Below the pieces are notes generated by a model. That model was given only the letters and a program-made list of their open reading frames with translations. It did not search any database and was not told the origin of the DNA. Shown here one piece after another: positions 29,575-37,580 of a DNA stretch of 38,302 bases. A program made the translations under genes and the position numbers. The DNA lies in the IMG/VR virus record IMGVR_UViG_3300045994_000413, positions 1 to 38,302 of that record; one strand, given 5' to 3'. Source of the DNA: a virus. The number at the start of each line of letters is the position of its first letter. Position 1 is the first letter of the stretch.

Positions 29575-29943
29575 ATGGACACCCGAATCGACCCCACTAC
29601 CCGCGACTATGTGCTGATCAATGGCACCCCTCAACGCGACCCCGCCGATGGCTTGGCCAACGCCTGTTATATGCGTCTGGAAATCCCGCTCGGCAGCTAT
29701 TGGGCCGATAAAACGCTTGGCAGTCGCCTGCATGAATTGCAGCGCGAAAAGGATTTGTCACGTGTAGCCATGCTGGCTAAGCAATACGCCGAACAGGCGC
29801 TGGCACCGATTCTGGCCGATGGTCGCGCCACACAAATCAATGTGTCCACCGAACGTATGCCAGGCCGTCTCAACCTGCTGATCGAGGTGCTGGCGGCCAG
29901 CGGAGAAACGTTAACTTTCAAGCATCCTGTACAGGTGGTTTAA
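29575..29943 (+). CDS. Baseplate wedge protein (gpW, Mu gp46-like)
   Basis: 122 residues, GP46 family: MDTRIDPTTRDYVLINGTPQRDPADGLANACYMRLEIPLGSYWADKTLGSRLH covers the first half (landmarks seen in pieces), then AKQYAEQALAPILADGRAT and a C-terminal strand pair. It is equivalent to T4 gp25-type wedge proteins. The ATG lies directly behind late promoter 4; family homology begins at this Met, so a leaderless start fits. Confidence 0.88.
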   Translation: MDTRIDPTTRDYVLINGTPQRDPADGLANACYMRLEIPLGSYWADKTLGSRLHELQREKDLSRVAMLAKQYAEQALAPILADGRATQINVSTERMPGRLNLLIEVLAASGETLTFKHPVQVV

Positions 29944-29947
29944 CGCT

Positions 29948-31003
29948 ATGCCCAACATTACCCCCGATTACCGTCAGATCCGCGCCGACATCCTGCGCGA
30001 CATTGCTAACCTGCAATCCAGTGCTTCGACCGGAGCCGATTCGGATTTTGCAATCCGCGCTAATGCGACGGGAGCGGCCATCGAGGGTTTGTATCAGCAC
30101 CAACAGTGGATCGTGCGTCAGATTTTTCCAGATACCGCTGACAGTGATTATCTTGAGCGTCACGCCAGTCGGTACGGAATCTATCGCAAGGCGGCATCGA
30201 TAGCCACCGGCATCGTGCGCATGACTGGTGCAGCGGGTAGCGCCGTTCCGATCGGAACGGAGGGAAAACTGAACAGCGGCATCGCCTTTTTGACTACCGT
30301 ATCCGCACTGATCGGTGCGGGTGGCACCGTGGACATCCCCGCCAAAGCAACTGTCGCGGGTCTGGCTGGAAATCAGATTACTGGCACTGCGATGACCTTG
30401 AGCGCTGCACCAGCGAGTGTGCAGTCACAAGCCAGTATCGTCAGCATGACGGGCGGCACAGATGTCGAAATTGACGCGGATTTGCTGGTGAGGTTGCTGA
30501 CCAGAATGCGACTGCCCCCCGCTGGTGGCGCGGTTCATGATTATGCGGCCTGGGCACTGGCAGTGCCGGGGGTGACTGACGCCTATATTTACCCTCAGCG
30601 ACGTGCGCTCAACAGCGTGGACGTAGTGATCGAGGTGGCGGGCGGACTGCCCTCAGTGCAAATGATCGCCGATGTGTATGCCTATATCGAAAGCGTGCGG
30701 CCGGTTTGCGCGAGTGTGCTGGTGATGGCTCCGCAAGTACTGGTTATCAACATTGCCGCTGTACTGACGCTTTCCGGAACCACACTGGCGTTGGCTACGG
30801 CACAAATCAACAGCGTATTGCAAGCCTATTTCGCCACTTTGCATGTGGGCGATGTGGTGCGCCGTGTCAAGATCGAATCACTGATTACGGGCATTGCGGG
30901 TGTCATCGATGTGAATCTGACCAGCCCGGCGGCCAACGTCATTCCGCTGGTTGATGCAGTCCATTCACAGATTGCTTCGCTGGGTACGGTAACGCTGACA
31001 TGA
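29948..31003 (+). CDS. Baseplate J-like protein (Mu gp47-like)
   Basis: 351 residues. Baseplate J landmarks: PDYRQIRADILRDI, AIEGLYQHQQWIVRQIFPDTAD-x-DYLERHASRYGI, GIVRMTGAAGSAVPIG, MTGGTDVEIDADLLVRLLTRMRLPPAGGAVHDYAAWALAVPGVTDAYIYP and a final domain with VTIxxxVV-like strands. It forms the wedge around the hub. Weak ribosome binding site; coupled to gp46 by a 4-base gap. Confidence 0.9.
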   Translation: MPNITPDYRQIRADILRDIANLQSSASTGADSDFAIRANATGAAIEGLYQHQQWIVRQIFPDTADSDYLERHASRYGIYRKAASIATGIVRMTGAAGSAVPIGTEGKLNSGIAFLTTVSALIGAGGTVDIPAKATVAGLAGNQITGTAMTLSAAPASVQSQASIVSMTGGTDVEIDADLLVRLLTRMRLPPAGGAVHDYAAWALAVPGVTDAYIYPQRRALNSVDVVIEVAGGLPSVQMIADVYAYIESVRPVCASVLVMAPQVLVINIAAVLTLSGTTLALATAQINSVLQAYFATLHVGDVVRRVKIESLITGIAGVIDVNLTSPAANVIPLVDAVHSQIASLGTVTLT

Positions 31004-31686
31004 CGCATAGCGAGCTGCTGAAACGTCTGCTACCACCTGTCGCATACAACCCTAATGCGCCGGTGCTGTCTGCTGAATTGGAGGCGGAAGGCCGTGCGCT
31101 GGATGCGGCTCAACTCGCTGCCGATCAAATCCTGATTGAGGCTGATCCACGTACGACAACACAGTTTTTTACCGACTGGGAGCGCATCGCCGGGCTGCCA
31201 GATAGTTGCTGCGGCACCGATTCGGCCAGCACCCTTGCGCAACGCCGGGCGCGCCTAGTAGAAAAACTCACCAGCACCGGCGGACAGAGCCGCCAGTATT
31301 TTATCGATCTGGCTGCAAAGCTCGGCTACACCGACGTATCGATCAGCGAGTTTCACCAGGTCAGCTGCGAGGATCCATGTGACGGCATGCTGTATGGCGA
31401 TGACTGGCTGTTTGCTTGGCAGGTGAATGTAGGCGATTACATCGCGATCCATGATATGACCTGCGAAGACCATTCGGATAGCCCGCTGCGCTCATGGCAG
31501 TCAACCGAGTTGCAGTGCCGAATCAATAAGCTCAAGCCTGCACATACCATTGCTGTGATGAACTGGACGATGACACCTGAACAAATCGATGTGGTCATCG
31601 CATACGGGCGGGAATATATCTCGGAAGCATCACCCGCTTTGCACTCATTTCTACACACCACGTTATCTGCTGCAAACTATTTTTAA
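31000..31686 (+). CDS. Tail protein DUF2313 (Mu gp48-like)
   Basis: 228 residues, ATGA overlap with gp47. DUF2313 features: LLKRLLPPVAYNPNAPVLSAELEAEGRAL at the start, TTTQFFTDWERIAGLPDSC, and QRRARLVEKLTSTGGQSRQYFIDLAAKLGY. Its role is to link baseplate and tail fibres. Confidence 0.88.
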   Translation: MTHSELLKRLLPPVAYNPNAPVLSAELEAEGRALDAAQLAADQILIEADPRTTTQFFTDWERIAGLPDSCCGTDSASTLAQRRARLVEKLTSTGGQSRQYFIDLAAKLGYTDVSISEFHQVSCEDPCDGMLYGDDWLFAWQVNVGDYIAIHDMTCEDHSDSPLRSWQSTELQCRINKLKPAHTIAVMNWTMTPEQIDVVIAYGREYISEASPALHSFLHTTLSAANYF

Positions 31687-31699
31687 GGAATAAAAAAAC

Positions 31700-33748
31700 A
31701 TGACGCTTATATCCGATATCGAACAACTGGCCGCAGATTGCGCACTAGTGCATAGCTGGACTCAAGGCGACTCTGGCACTTCTTTGACGATGGGTGGCGT
31801 GCCGGTGCGCAGTCCAGCAAAACTCATCGCTGATATGGCTTCCCAGATTAATGCCGCCGCACCTAATGCGCTTATTGCATCTCAGCAGGCATTGATTTCT
31901 ATAGCCGCTAAAACGGGAGCCGAGGCTGCGCGTGATGCCGCATTGATTCAGTCTGGCGTATATGTAGACGAGCCAACGGGTCGCGCTGCCGTTGCCGATG
32001 GTGTTTGCTTCAAGGTGCAAGGTACTGGTGATGTAGCAGCATATGAGTATCGGCGAGTCAACGCCACAACGGTTTCAGCTCTTATCGCTACATACCCGTC
32101 TTCATCGGCTGGATGGCACTACCAAGGCGCTATCGCCTCAGGAACAAGCATAAATTCACTGACTAAAGCCGGCACGTATTATGGCGCAGCAGCAAGCACT
32201 ATAAACGATAAACCTGCATCATTTGCGGGGCTTGCTTTTCAGCTATTTATATATGATGGTTTCGGAATAAACAGCCGGTTTCAACTCCAGGAAATTAGAC
32301 AGTGGGGAGTTCCAAACAATGTGCAATATCGCTGGTTTGACTCATCAAATCCGACTTCCTACACATGGGTTGGTGCGATTGCGAGTGGATCAATCGCAGC
32401 AGCACTATTAGCTGCAAACTCTGTAACAGCCGCCGCGCTATCTTCCGACTATAACTACAGAGGCACCATATCAACAGGCAGTGTAAATACGGTTTTATGG
32501 TCCGGGGTTTATTTGGTTAATGGCACTGGAGTTGCAGATATACCGGTGGGTGCGGGGACTGGATTCCTCGATGTTTCCGTGCATTCCGGTATCTTTGTAA
32601 ATCAAACGTACTCGTCGTACCAAACCCCAAATATAAAATGGTGCCGGTATATACGGTCGGATAGCTCTATATTTGGCGCATGGAGCAAAATTAATATTAT
32701 CGACGATGGGGCGGTAACATCTGCAAAAATTTCAGCCGGAGCGGTAACAAATGCGCATTTATCTGGAACATTTTTATATAGAGGACAGATCGCATCTGGG
32801 AGCCTGAACTCGTTAGTTGCTGACGGGACTTATCTTGTAAACGGCGGGCTTGCAGATGCTCCTGCCGGGTCGGGGACTGGATATTTAAAAGTTGCAGGTC
32901 ACGGGGTTTTCTTGCTGCAAGAGTATTACAGCTATCTGACACCAAGTATCCAATGGGTTCGATATGGTCGTACTGATGGGACTGGATTTGGCGCGTGGGT
33001 CAGCTTAAATCCGGACACCAGATTATTCGCTGGAAAAAAAATCGCATTCATCGGGGATTCAATTACTATGAATGGCGATTATCCGGCGCGAGTTTCGACT
33101 AGGCTCGGATGCACATCGCTGCAAATGGGGTTCGGCGGTTGCCGTATGGGTGCTCATGCGCAGTATTACGATGATCTTGGTTTTTACAAATTGGCTGGGG
33201 CGATTTCTTCGGGTGTTTACACCGCGCAGCTTGCATCAGCAGCGCATCTTACTGCTGCGGGTATCGCTGATTACACCACGCCAGCAACATTATTAGCCTC
33301 TACGAATTGGGCGACGATAGATTTTTTGGTCGTGATGTACGGGACAAACGACTGGGGAAATACGCCAATCGGGACGGACACAGACATTAGCTCGACCGGA
33401 GCTAGTTTCAAAGGGGCGATGAACTATGGTATTCAAACACTCTTAACTGCATACCCAAATATCAAAGTCCTGTTTGTCACACCTATGTTCAGATCACGCC
33501 AAGGCAATGGTGACGGTTTGAACAGTGACGATAACTTAGCAAATGGCACAACACTTATTAGCTATGCTGATGCGGTTACCACGATTTCAAATAAAAACCA
33601 CCTCCCATCGCTAGATATCTACCGGAATGGTGTTGTTAATAAGTGGAATAGCGCAACATATTTAGTAGATGGATTACATCCTATAGCTGGGGTTGGTTAT
33701 CAATTGCTGGCAGATAAAGTATCAGCATCTCTGGTTTCAAACTACTAA
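31700..33748 (+). CDS. Tail fibre/tail-spike-like protein with SGNH hydrolase domain
   Basis: 682 residues. Residues 1-60 are a baseplate-attachment-like region. About 141-440 hold three repeats of a ~100-residue fibre module (YxG-x-I-x-SG ... Y-x-V/G ... W-x-RY-x-R-x-D-x-x-x-FGAW), commonest in receptor-binding fibres. From 445 an SGNH/GDSL hydrolase follows: GDSIT (452-456, nucleophile Ser), FGG block, GTND (548-551) and DGLHP (657-661, catalytic Asp/His). It probably removes acyl groups from surface polysaccharide. The gene is visibly A+T-richer than the surrounding tail genes, suggesting exchange. AAGGAATA precedes the ATG. 106 bases without a gene follow (33749-33854), with AT-rich TATAAATATTATT. 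Confidence 0.85.
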   Translation: MTLISDIEQLAADCALVHSWTQGDSGTSLTMGGVPVRSPAKLIADMASQINAAAPNALIASQQALISIAAKTGAEAARDAALIQSGVYVDEPTGRAAVADGVCFKVQGTGDVAAYEYRRVNATTVSALIATYPSSSAGWHYQGAIASGTSINSLTKAGTYYGAAASTINDKPASFAGLAFQLFIYDGFGINSRFQLQEIRQWGVPNNVQYRWFDSSNPTSYTWVGAIASGSIAAALLAANSVTAAALSSDYNYRGTISTGSVNTVLWSGVYLVNGTGVADIPVGAGTGFLDVSVHSGIFVNQTYSSYQTPNIKWCRYIRSDSSIFGAWSKINIIDDGAVTSAKISAGAVTNAHLSGTFLYRGQIASGSLNSLVADGTYLVNGGLADAPAGSGTGYLKVAGHGVFLLQEYYSYLTPSIQWVRYGRTDGTGFGAWVSLNPDTRLFAGKKIAFIGDSITMNGDYPARVSTRLGCTSLQMGFGGCRMGAHAQYYDDLGFYKLAGAISSGVYTAQLASAAHLTAAGIADYTTPATLLASTNWATIDFLVVMYGTNDWGNTPIGTDTDISSTGASFKGAMNYGIQTLLTAYPNIKVLFVTPMFRSRQGNGDGLNSDDNLANGTTLISYADAVTTISNKNHLPSLDIYRNGVVNKWNSATYLVDGLHPIAGVGYQLLADKVSASLVSNY

Positions 33749-33854
33749 TGCGTGCCCTCGATGATATGTTTCGTAGTGTGTCTGATAACTTCGTCTGATG
33801 AAATATAAATATTATTTCCCTATGAACCTAACTTGCTCATCCTAAGGAGCCGCA

Positions 33855-34850
33855 ATGCAACGAATCAATACAATCACCAAAGCAACCGACCTATTCGGCA
33901 CCGGAAAGCACGGCTATAAGCCCGGCAATCCCGCCACCAACGATCCGGCCACCACCATGTCAGCCGACGCGCTTAATTCCATCCAGGAGGAAATCGCGCG
34001 AGTGATTGAAGCCTCTGGTGTTGCGCTTGATCCAGCCAGCTTTACGCAGCTTTTAACGGCGATTCAGGCGCTGACAACTAATCGCAACATCTCTGGACAA
34101 GTGCGTTCTTTAACGCCGCTCGGTGGAGCACTGATCCGTGAGTGGGCAGATACGGTTGCGGCTACCACCGGAAACATCGAATTTGGGATCTCGTACAACT
34201 GTGCGGTTGATCCCGTGTCCGGTGTCTGGGCTAGGCGTGACGTGGCGGACATCTGCTGGTTGGAGCGTTGGTCCGATATTGGAGGACAGAAAGAATTCTG
34301 GTATGCGCCCAGCGACGTGGCAGGTGCGGTACCAGTTTGGCAGAAGGTCTTCGCGCTGGATATGGTGGGCGGCGGAATGTACCTGGCACAAGAGGCTGGA
34401 CATATTTCATTTTTCGCGCGGTCGACAGCTGCTGCCGGATATCTGAAATGTAATGGCGCAGCGGTATCACGGACGGCCTATGCCAATCTGTATTCAGCCA
34501 TCGGAACACGCTTTGGTGTTGGCGATGGCTCGACGACCTTCAATCTTCCCGATCTGCGCGGTGAGTTCATTCGCGGCTTTGACGATGGACGCGGTGTGGA
34601 CACAGGCCGTGTCCTGGGCAGTTGGCAGGCCGCAGACAATGCACCGCATAACCACGGCATTACTGATCCTGGGCACGTGCACACTACTGTTTTAGGTGCA
34701 AATAATGCACCAGGAAACTATTTGTCAAATTATGTAACAACGAATAATCAGTATCCTACCGCTGCTGCCGTAACCGGAATCAGTATCGTGGCGCAGGGTA
34801 CCGAAGGCCGTCCTCGCAACGTGGCATTACTCGCGTTCATCAAATACTAA
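33855..34850 (+). CDS. Tail fibre protein with collar domain
   Basis: 331 residues. The start reads TKATDLFGTGKHGYKPGNP and DALNSIQEEIARVIEASG, the typical attachment end of phage fibre proteins. Near 200-250 a phage tail collar domain is clear (KCNGAAVSRTAYANLYSAIGTRFGVGDGSTTFNLPDLRGEFIRGFDDGRGVD). The tail ends with PRNVALLAFIKY, the conserved C-terminus of such fibres, needed for the assembly protein next door. CTAAGGAG lies upstream. Confidence 0.88.
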   Translation: MQRINTITKATDLFGTGKHGYKPGNPATNDPATTMSADALNSIQEEIARVIEASGVALDPASFTQLLTAIQALTTNRNISGQVRSLTPLGGALIREWADTVAATTGNIEFGISYNCAVDPVSGVWARRDVADICWLERWSDIGGQKEFWYAPSDVAGAVPVWQKVFALDMVGGGMYLAQEAGHISFFARSTAAAGYLKCNGAAVSRTAYANLYSAIGTRFGVGDGSTTFNLPDLRGEFIRGFDDGRGVDTGRVLGSWQAADNAPHNHGITDPGHVHTTVLGANNAPGNYLSNYVTTNNQYPTAAAVTGISIVAQGTEGRPRNVALLAFIKY

Positions 34851-34863
34851 TCGGGGTTATCAC

Positions 34864-35697
34864 ATGAAAATTTACAACTACGATCCGAATACCTTCGTGT
34901 TCCTTTCTGAATGTGAGGCTGATGAATCGCCACTGGAGCCGGGTGAATTCCTTATTCCTGCACATGCAACCCAAATCGCTCAGCCGGATGATTTAAAGTC
35001 AAACGAAGTGGCCGTGTTTGATCCGGCCACTGACGCATGGCTGAAGAAAATCGACTATCGCAATGTGCCGCTCTACGACATAACGACCGGTCTTCGCATT
35101 GAGTTTCTGGACGATATTTTTACCCTTCCAGAAGGTGCGACAGAACAAATACCACCGGTGCTTGAGTCGCGCCAGATGGTTGTATTTGTTGGCGATGCGT
35201 GGGAGTTGAAGGCTGATTTTCGGGATGTGATGCTGTATGACACAACCACCGGACTGCCCGTATCGATCACTGAGACCGGCATCACGCCAACTGATAAGGG
35301 ATACACCGATCAAGCGCCGCTACCGACGCCCTGCAAGTGGGATGGTGCTGCGTGGGTTGATGACCTGATCGGATATCAAACAGCTCAGAGCGGCGTGCTG
35401 CAAAAGTCCTATCAGGCGGCTATTCAGGCATCGGTCGACTACATGCAAACGACATTTCAGGCTGACGATGCAAGTCAGATCGTATTGACGAAGGTGCTGG
35501 TCGTTGGCTCTGTCCCGGATGGATTCTTCTGGCTGGACAGCAATAACGCGCCGGTGTCGATGACCTATGTGCAACTGCAAGGTCTGGCCGCTGCAATGTT
35601 GGTGCAAGGCCAGGCTGCCTTCGCCAAGCTTCAGCAGCTCAAAACTGCGGTACGTTCATCGACATCAGTGAATGATGTTCTATCAGTAGTTTGGTAA
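34864..35697 (+). CDS. Tail fibre assembly protein
   Basis: 277 residues: N-terminal half with two repeats of an FxxDxxW-like carbohydrate/fibre-contact module (KIDYRNVPLYDITTGLRIEF and KADFRDVMLYDTTTGLPVSI) and a C-terminal helical half (QASVDYMQTTFQADDASQIVLTK ... VQLQGLAAAMLVQGQAAFAKLQQLK), as in fibre assembly chaperones. It lies 13 bases downstream of the fibre gene. The duplicated module around residues 62-80 and 117-135 is notable. Confidence 0.78.
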   Translation: MKIYNYDPNTFVFLSECEADESPLEPGEFLIPAHATQIAQPDDLKSNEVAVFDPATDAWLKKIDYRNVPLYDITTGLRIEFLDDIFTLPEGATEQIPPVLESRQMVVFVGDAWELKADFRDVMLYDTTTGLPVSITETGITPTDKGYTDQAPLPTPCKWDGAAWVDDLIGYQTAQSGVLQKSYQAAIQASVDYMQTTFQADDASQIVLTKVLVVGSVPDGFFWLDSNNAPVSMTYVQLQGLAAAMLVQGQAAFAKLQQLKTAVRSSTSVNDVLSVVW

Positions 35698-35716
35698 TCA
35701 GATAAAGAGAGAGCGA

Positions 35717-35744
35717 CCGAGATCATGCGTCAACATGACCTCGG
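35717..35744 (+). repeat. Long hairpin downstream of fibre assembly gene
   Basis: CCGAGATCATG (35717-35727) and CATGACCTCGG (35734-35744) pair over 11 bp with one mismatch around a 6-base loop. No T-run follows, so it is unlikely to be an intrinsic terminator. It may be a processing or stability element, or a protein site at the border of fibre and methylase genes. Confidence 0.55.
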
Positions 35745-35768
35745 CCACTTATAACCCACAGTGAATAC

Positions 35769-35853
35769 CTGTGAGCCAAAGCCAAGGCTCCCTACCACGT
35801 CGACGCGGCAGGCGAACCTTAGCACATTTTTAACCAGTGAAAAGGGCTTACAG
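35769..35853 (+). promoter_or_regulatory. Structured leader covering the methylase ribosome binding site
   Basis: CTGTGAGCC (35769-35777) pairs with GGCTTACAG (35845-35853), one wobble. The second strand begins in the AAAGGG ribosome binding site (35841-35846) and ends 1 base before the ATG at 35855. An inner AAGG/CCTT pairing is possible. If formed in mRNA, the stem would hide the translation start, so a factor or alternative fold would be needed for expression, similar in principle to Com control of Mu mom. Confidence 0.45.
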
Positions 35854-35854
35854 T

Positions 35855-36628
35855 ATGAACAAAACAACATTTGCACCCATCATCCCGTGGATCGGCGGAA
35901 AACGCCGTCTGGCCAAGCGCATCATTCCGCTGTTTCCAGAGCATACCTGCTATGTCGAACCGTTCTGTGGTGCGGCGGCGATCTACTTCATGAAGGATCA
36001 AACCAAGGTCGAGGTGCTGAACGACATCAATGGCGAACTGGTGAACCTCTACCGAGTGGTCAAGCACCACATGGACGAGTTTGTCCGCCAGTTCAGGTGG
36101 TCGTTGACCAGTCGCCAGATGTACAAATGGTTGCAGGATACGCCCGAAGAAATCCTCACCGACATCCAACGCGCAGCGCGGTTTTTCTACCTGCAAAAGA
36201 ATGCGTTCGGCGGCAAGGTCAGTCGCCAGACCTTCGGTACAGCCACCACCAGCGCGCCACGTCTCAATCTATTACGGCTCGAAGAGGATTTGAGCCAGGC
36301 GCACCTGCGTCTGTCGCAGACCTTCATTGAGCATCTGGACTGGGATAAGTGCATCACCAAGTACGACCGTGAACATACCTTGTTTTATTGCGATCCGCCG
36401 TACTACGGCACGGAAGGCTATGGCGTGGACTTCGGTATTGAGCAATACGACCGTATGGCCGAGCTGGCCAGAACGATCAAAGGCAAGATGGTAATCAGCG
36501 TCAACGACATCCCCGAAATGCGCAAAGCCTTCGCCGGGCTGAATATGGAGAGCGTGGACATCACCTATACAGTGGGTGGACAGGGTAAGGCGAACAAGAC
36601 AGCGGAGTTGATTATCCGCAACTGGTGA
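35855..36628 (+). CDS. DNA adenine methylase (Dam/D12 class), mom-position DNA modification gene
   Basis: 257 residues from ATG 35855. D12-class N6-adenine methyltransferase: PWIGGKRRL (11-19, SAM-binding entry motif), EPFCGAAA (35-42, motif I), catalytic motif IV DPPYYG (180-185), and VISVNDIPEMR later. It should methylate adenines in phage DNA and protect it from restriction. It occupies the far right of the genome, where Mu has the modification gene mom. An in-frame GTG at 35837 is possible but lies inside the predicted leader hairpin. A bidirectional terminator follows at 36687. Confidence 0.9.
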   Translation: MNKTTFAPIIPWIGGKRRLAKRIIPLFPEHTCYVEPFCGAAAIYFMKDQTKVEVLNDINGELVNLYRVVKHHMDEFVRQFRWSLTSRQMYKWLQDTPEEILTDIQRAARFFYLQKNAFGGKVSRQTFGTATTSAPRLNLLRLEEDLSQAHLRLSQTFIEHLDWDKCITKYDREHTLFYCDPPYYGTEGYGVDFGIEQYDRMAELARTIKGKMVISVNDIPEMRKAFAGLNMESVDITYTVGGQGKANKTAELIIRNW

Positions 36629-36686
36629 GGTCGCTTTCGTATAGCGGGAAAGCGCACCTGTTTTATTTCGCTTAGCTGAGTAAATG

Positions 36687-36717
36687 AAAAAGCCGACTTT
36701 GTGTGGTCGGCTTTTTT
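36687..36717. terminator. Rho-independent terminator, likely bidirectional
   Basis: AAAAAGCCGAC (36687-36697) / GTCGGCTTTTT (36706-36716) with an 8-base loop. T-run on plus and A-run (T on minus) allow termination in both directions. It closes the late transcript before the right phage end. Confidence 0.9.
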
Positions 36718-36809
36718 GTAACTTACAACGGGGTTAAATATTGCAGAGGATTCTCCGTTAAAACTTCCGTATGAATCGCTCTTTTTAACGAAAAATCGGC
36801 GGATTCCTT

Positions 36810-36856
36810 GTGCCAAAATCTGCGCAAATTAGTGCCAAATCGCGCGCGGCCTTACA
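36810..36856. promoter_or_regulatory. Right prophage end with two transposase-binding boxes
   Basis: Two copies of GTGCCAA, the complement of the left-end box TTGGCAC, lie at 36810-36816 and 36832-36838. The terminus is ...CCTTACA at 36856, so the outer box is 18 bases from the end, exactly as on the left. The boxes are 22 bp apart, a spacing typical of sites bound on the same face of the helix. The stretch 36722-36809 just inside has no gene; it contains an inverted repeat CGTTAAAA/TTTTAACG (36756-36763 and 36783-36790). Confidence 0.75.
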
Positions 36857-36860
36857 CTAC
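36857..36860. repeat. Target-site duplication CTAC, right copy
   Basis: Direct repeat of 152-155, immediately outside the right phage end (…TTACA at 36852-36856). Confidence 0.55.
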
Positions 36861-37007
36861 GTGCACAATCCAGTCACTATTGAGCACATCGTAAAGGTGA
36901 AGAATTCTATGGTTATGTGGCTAGACCAAGAAACAAGTGCAGTTCGTTTCAATTGGTATCACTGAATCTCATGCGAAAGTGTCACCATTTCATCGACGGA
37001 ATGAACA
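36861..37007. other. Host flank right of the prophage, no convincing gene
   Basis: 147 bases between the target duplication and a terminator. A plus-strand frame reads VHNPVTIEHIVKVKNSMVMWLDQETSAV... in part and ends at 36965. Read across the empty site (without the prophage) it meets a stop at 147-149, so it would be at most a ~35-residue peptide and is not called as a gene. Confidence 0.4.
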
Positions 37008-37040
37008 AAGGGTTAAGCATTTCTGCCTAACCCTTTTATT
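37008..37040. terminator. Intrinsic terminator in host flank
   Basis: AAAGGGTTA (37008-37016) / TAACCCTTT (37028-37036), 9 bp with an 11-base loop, then TATTTT. The A-run on the other side allows use in both directions. It lies directly before the tRNA-Arg fragment. Confidence 0.75.
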
Positions 37041-37053
37041 TTACATCCGAATA

Positions 37054-37098
37054 TGGTGCGCCCGGAGCGATTCGAACGCCCGACCCCTTGGTTCGTAG
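37054..37098 (-). tRNA. 3' half of tRNA-Arg(ACG), attachment-site scar
   Basis: Read on minus, 45 nt start in the anticodon loop (CTACGAA, anticodon ACG) and run through CCAAG, the T-arm (GGGCG-TTCGAAT-CGCTC) and the acceptor 3' strand CGGGCGC to ACCA. The 5' half is missing: the sequence upstream of the loop does not resemble a tRNA. Such anticodon-loop-to-CCA fragments are what tyrosine integrases leave as the second attachment copy. It marks the border of an older integrated island next to the Mu-like prophage. Not expected to be functional. Confidence 0.75.
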
Positions 37099-37244
37099 AA
37101 TAGTTCTTTAATCGTAACTTATTGATTTAATTGGCAATGTGCTGTGGTCTTTCGTTACAACAATGCACTACAACGCACAACGATGCATAACCAAGACCGG
37201 CAAAAGTCCGGCAAATGAATTATTAGTAAAAGCTCACACAGCCA

Positions 37245-37273
37245 TTGATTTGTGAGTACATATGGCGCACAAT
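37245..37273 (+). promoter_or_regulatory. Toxin-antitoxin promoter and probable operator
   Basis: TTGATT (37245-37250), 17 nt, CACAAT (37268-37273) fit a sigma-70 promoter 29 bases before the antitoxin start. An imperfect palindrome TTGTG...CACAA (37250-37272) overlaps the spacer and would be a natural site for autoregulation by the antitoxin or the complex. Confidence 0.45.
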
Positions 37274-37301
37274 AGCATCATCAAACTTGAGGGAGTCCGT
37301 C

Positions 37302-37580
37302 ATGGAAACAACGATGACCAAAGAAAGTCGCCTGAATATACGATGCGACAACTACACACGTCAGTTACTGGATAAGGCGGCCAGTTATGTCCACGTCAGC
37401 ATTTCAGAATTTGTGCTGTCGAATGCACTCGCTTCAGCTCAACGTATTGTACAAGAACATGAGTCAATCACATTGACTCCAAGAGACTTCGAGTCATTCC
37501 TGGCGGCACTTGATGCGCCCGCCGCTCCTAACGCGGCTTTACAACGCGCCTTCCAACGCCACGCTGATCAGGTACGTTGA
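37302..37580 (+). CDS. DUF1778-type antitoxin
   Basis: 92 residues from ATG 37302 (GAGGGAG upstream). A ribbon-helix-helix N-terminus (ESRLNIRCDNYTRQLLDKAASYVHVSISEFVLSNALASAQ) and a C-terminal arm with LTPRDFESFLAALDAPAAPN, the DUF1778 signature that wraps and neutralises a GNAT toxin (TacA/AtaR type). It binds its promoter and the toxin. The stop overlaps the toxin ATG. An earlier start at 37245 has no ribosome binding site and falls on the promoter. Confidence 0.9.
   Translation: METTMTKESRLNIRCDNYTRQLLDKAASYVHVSISEFVLSNALASAQRIVQEHESITLTPRDFESFLAALDAPAAPNAALQRAFQRHADQVR

Larger units (their letters stand above)
156..36856. mobile_element. Mu-like prophage, complete from end to end
   Basis: Both termini begin TGT (left at 156, right read inward from 36856). 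In each, a TTGGCAC box starts exactly 18 bases inside the end (174-180 on the left; complement GTGCCAA at 36832-36838 on the right). The enclosed 36.7 kb has the Mu gene order: repressor, ner, transposition, DUF3164, gp16, Mor, lysis, terminase, portal, gpF, gpG, protease, capsid, sheath, tube, tape measure, baseplate, fibres, DNA modification gene. The length is close to that of Mu (about 37 kb). Head, tail and lysis genes look intact, while the transposition module is rearranged (2575-5178). Confidence 0.9.

Noticed and set aside
35717-35744. Hairpin as intrinsic terminator after the fibre assembly gene
   Set aside because: There is no T-run after the stem; a real terminator lies at 36687.
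36909-36965. Short frame MVMWLDQETSAV... right of the prophage as a gene interrupted by insertion
   Set aside because: Joining the two flanks at the CTAC repeat gives a stop in the same frame at 147-149, so no longer host gene is reconstructed.
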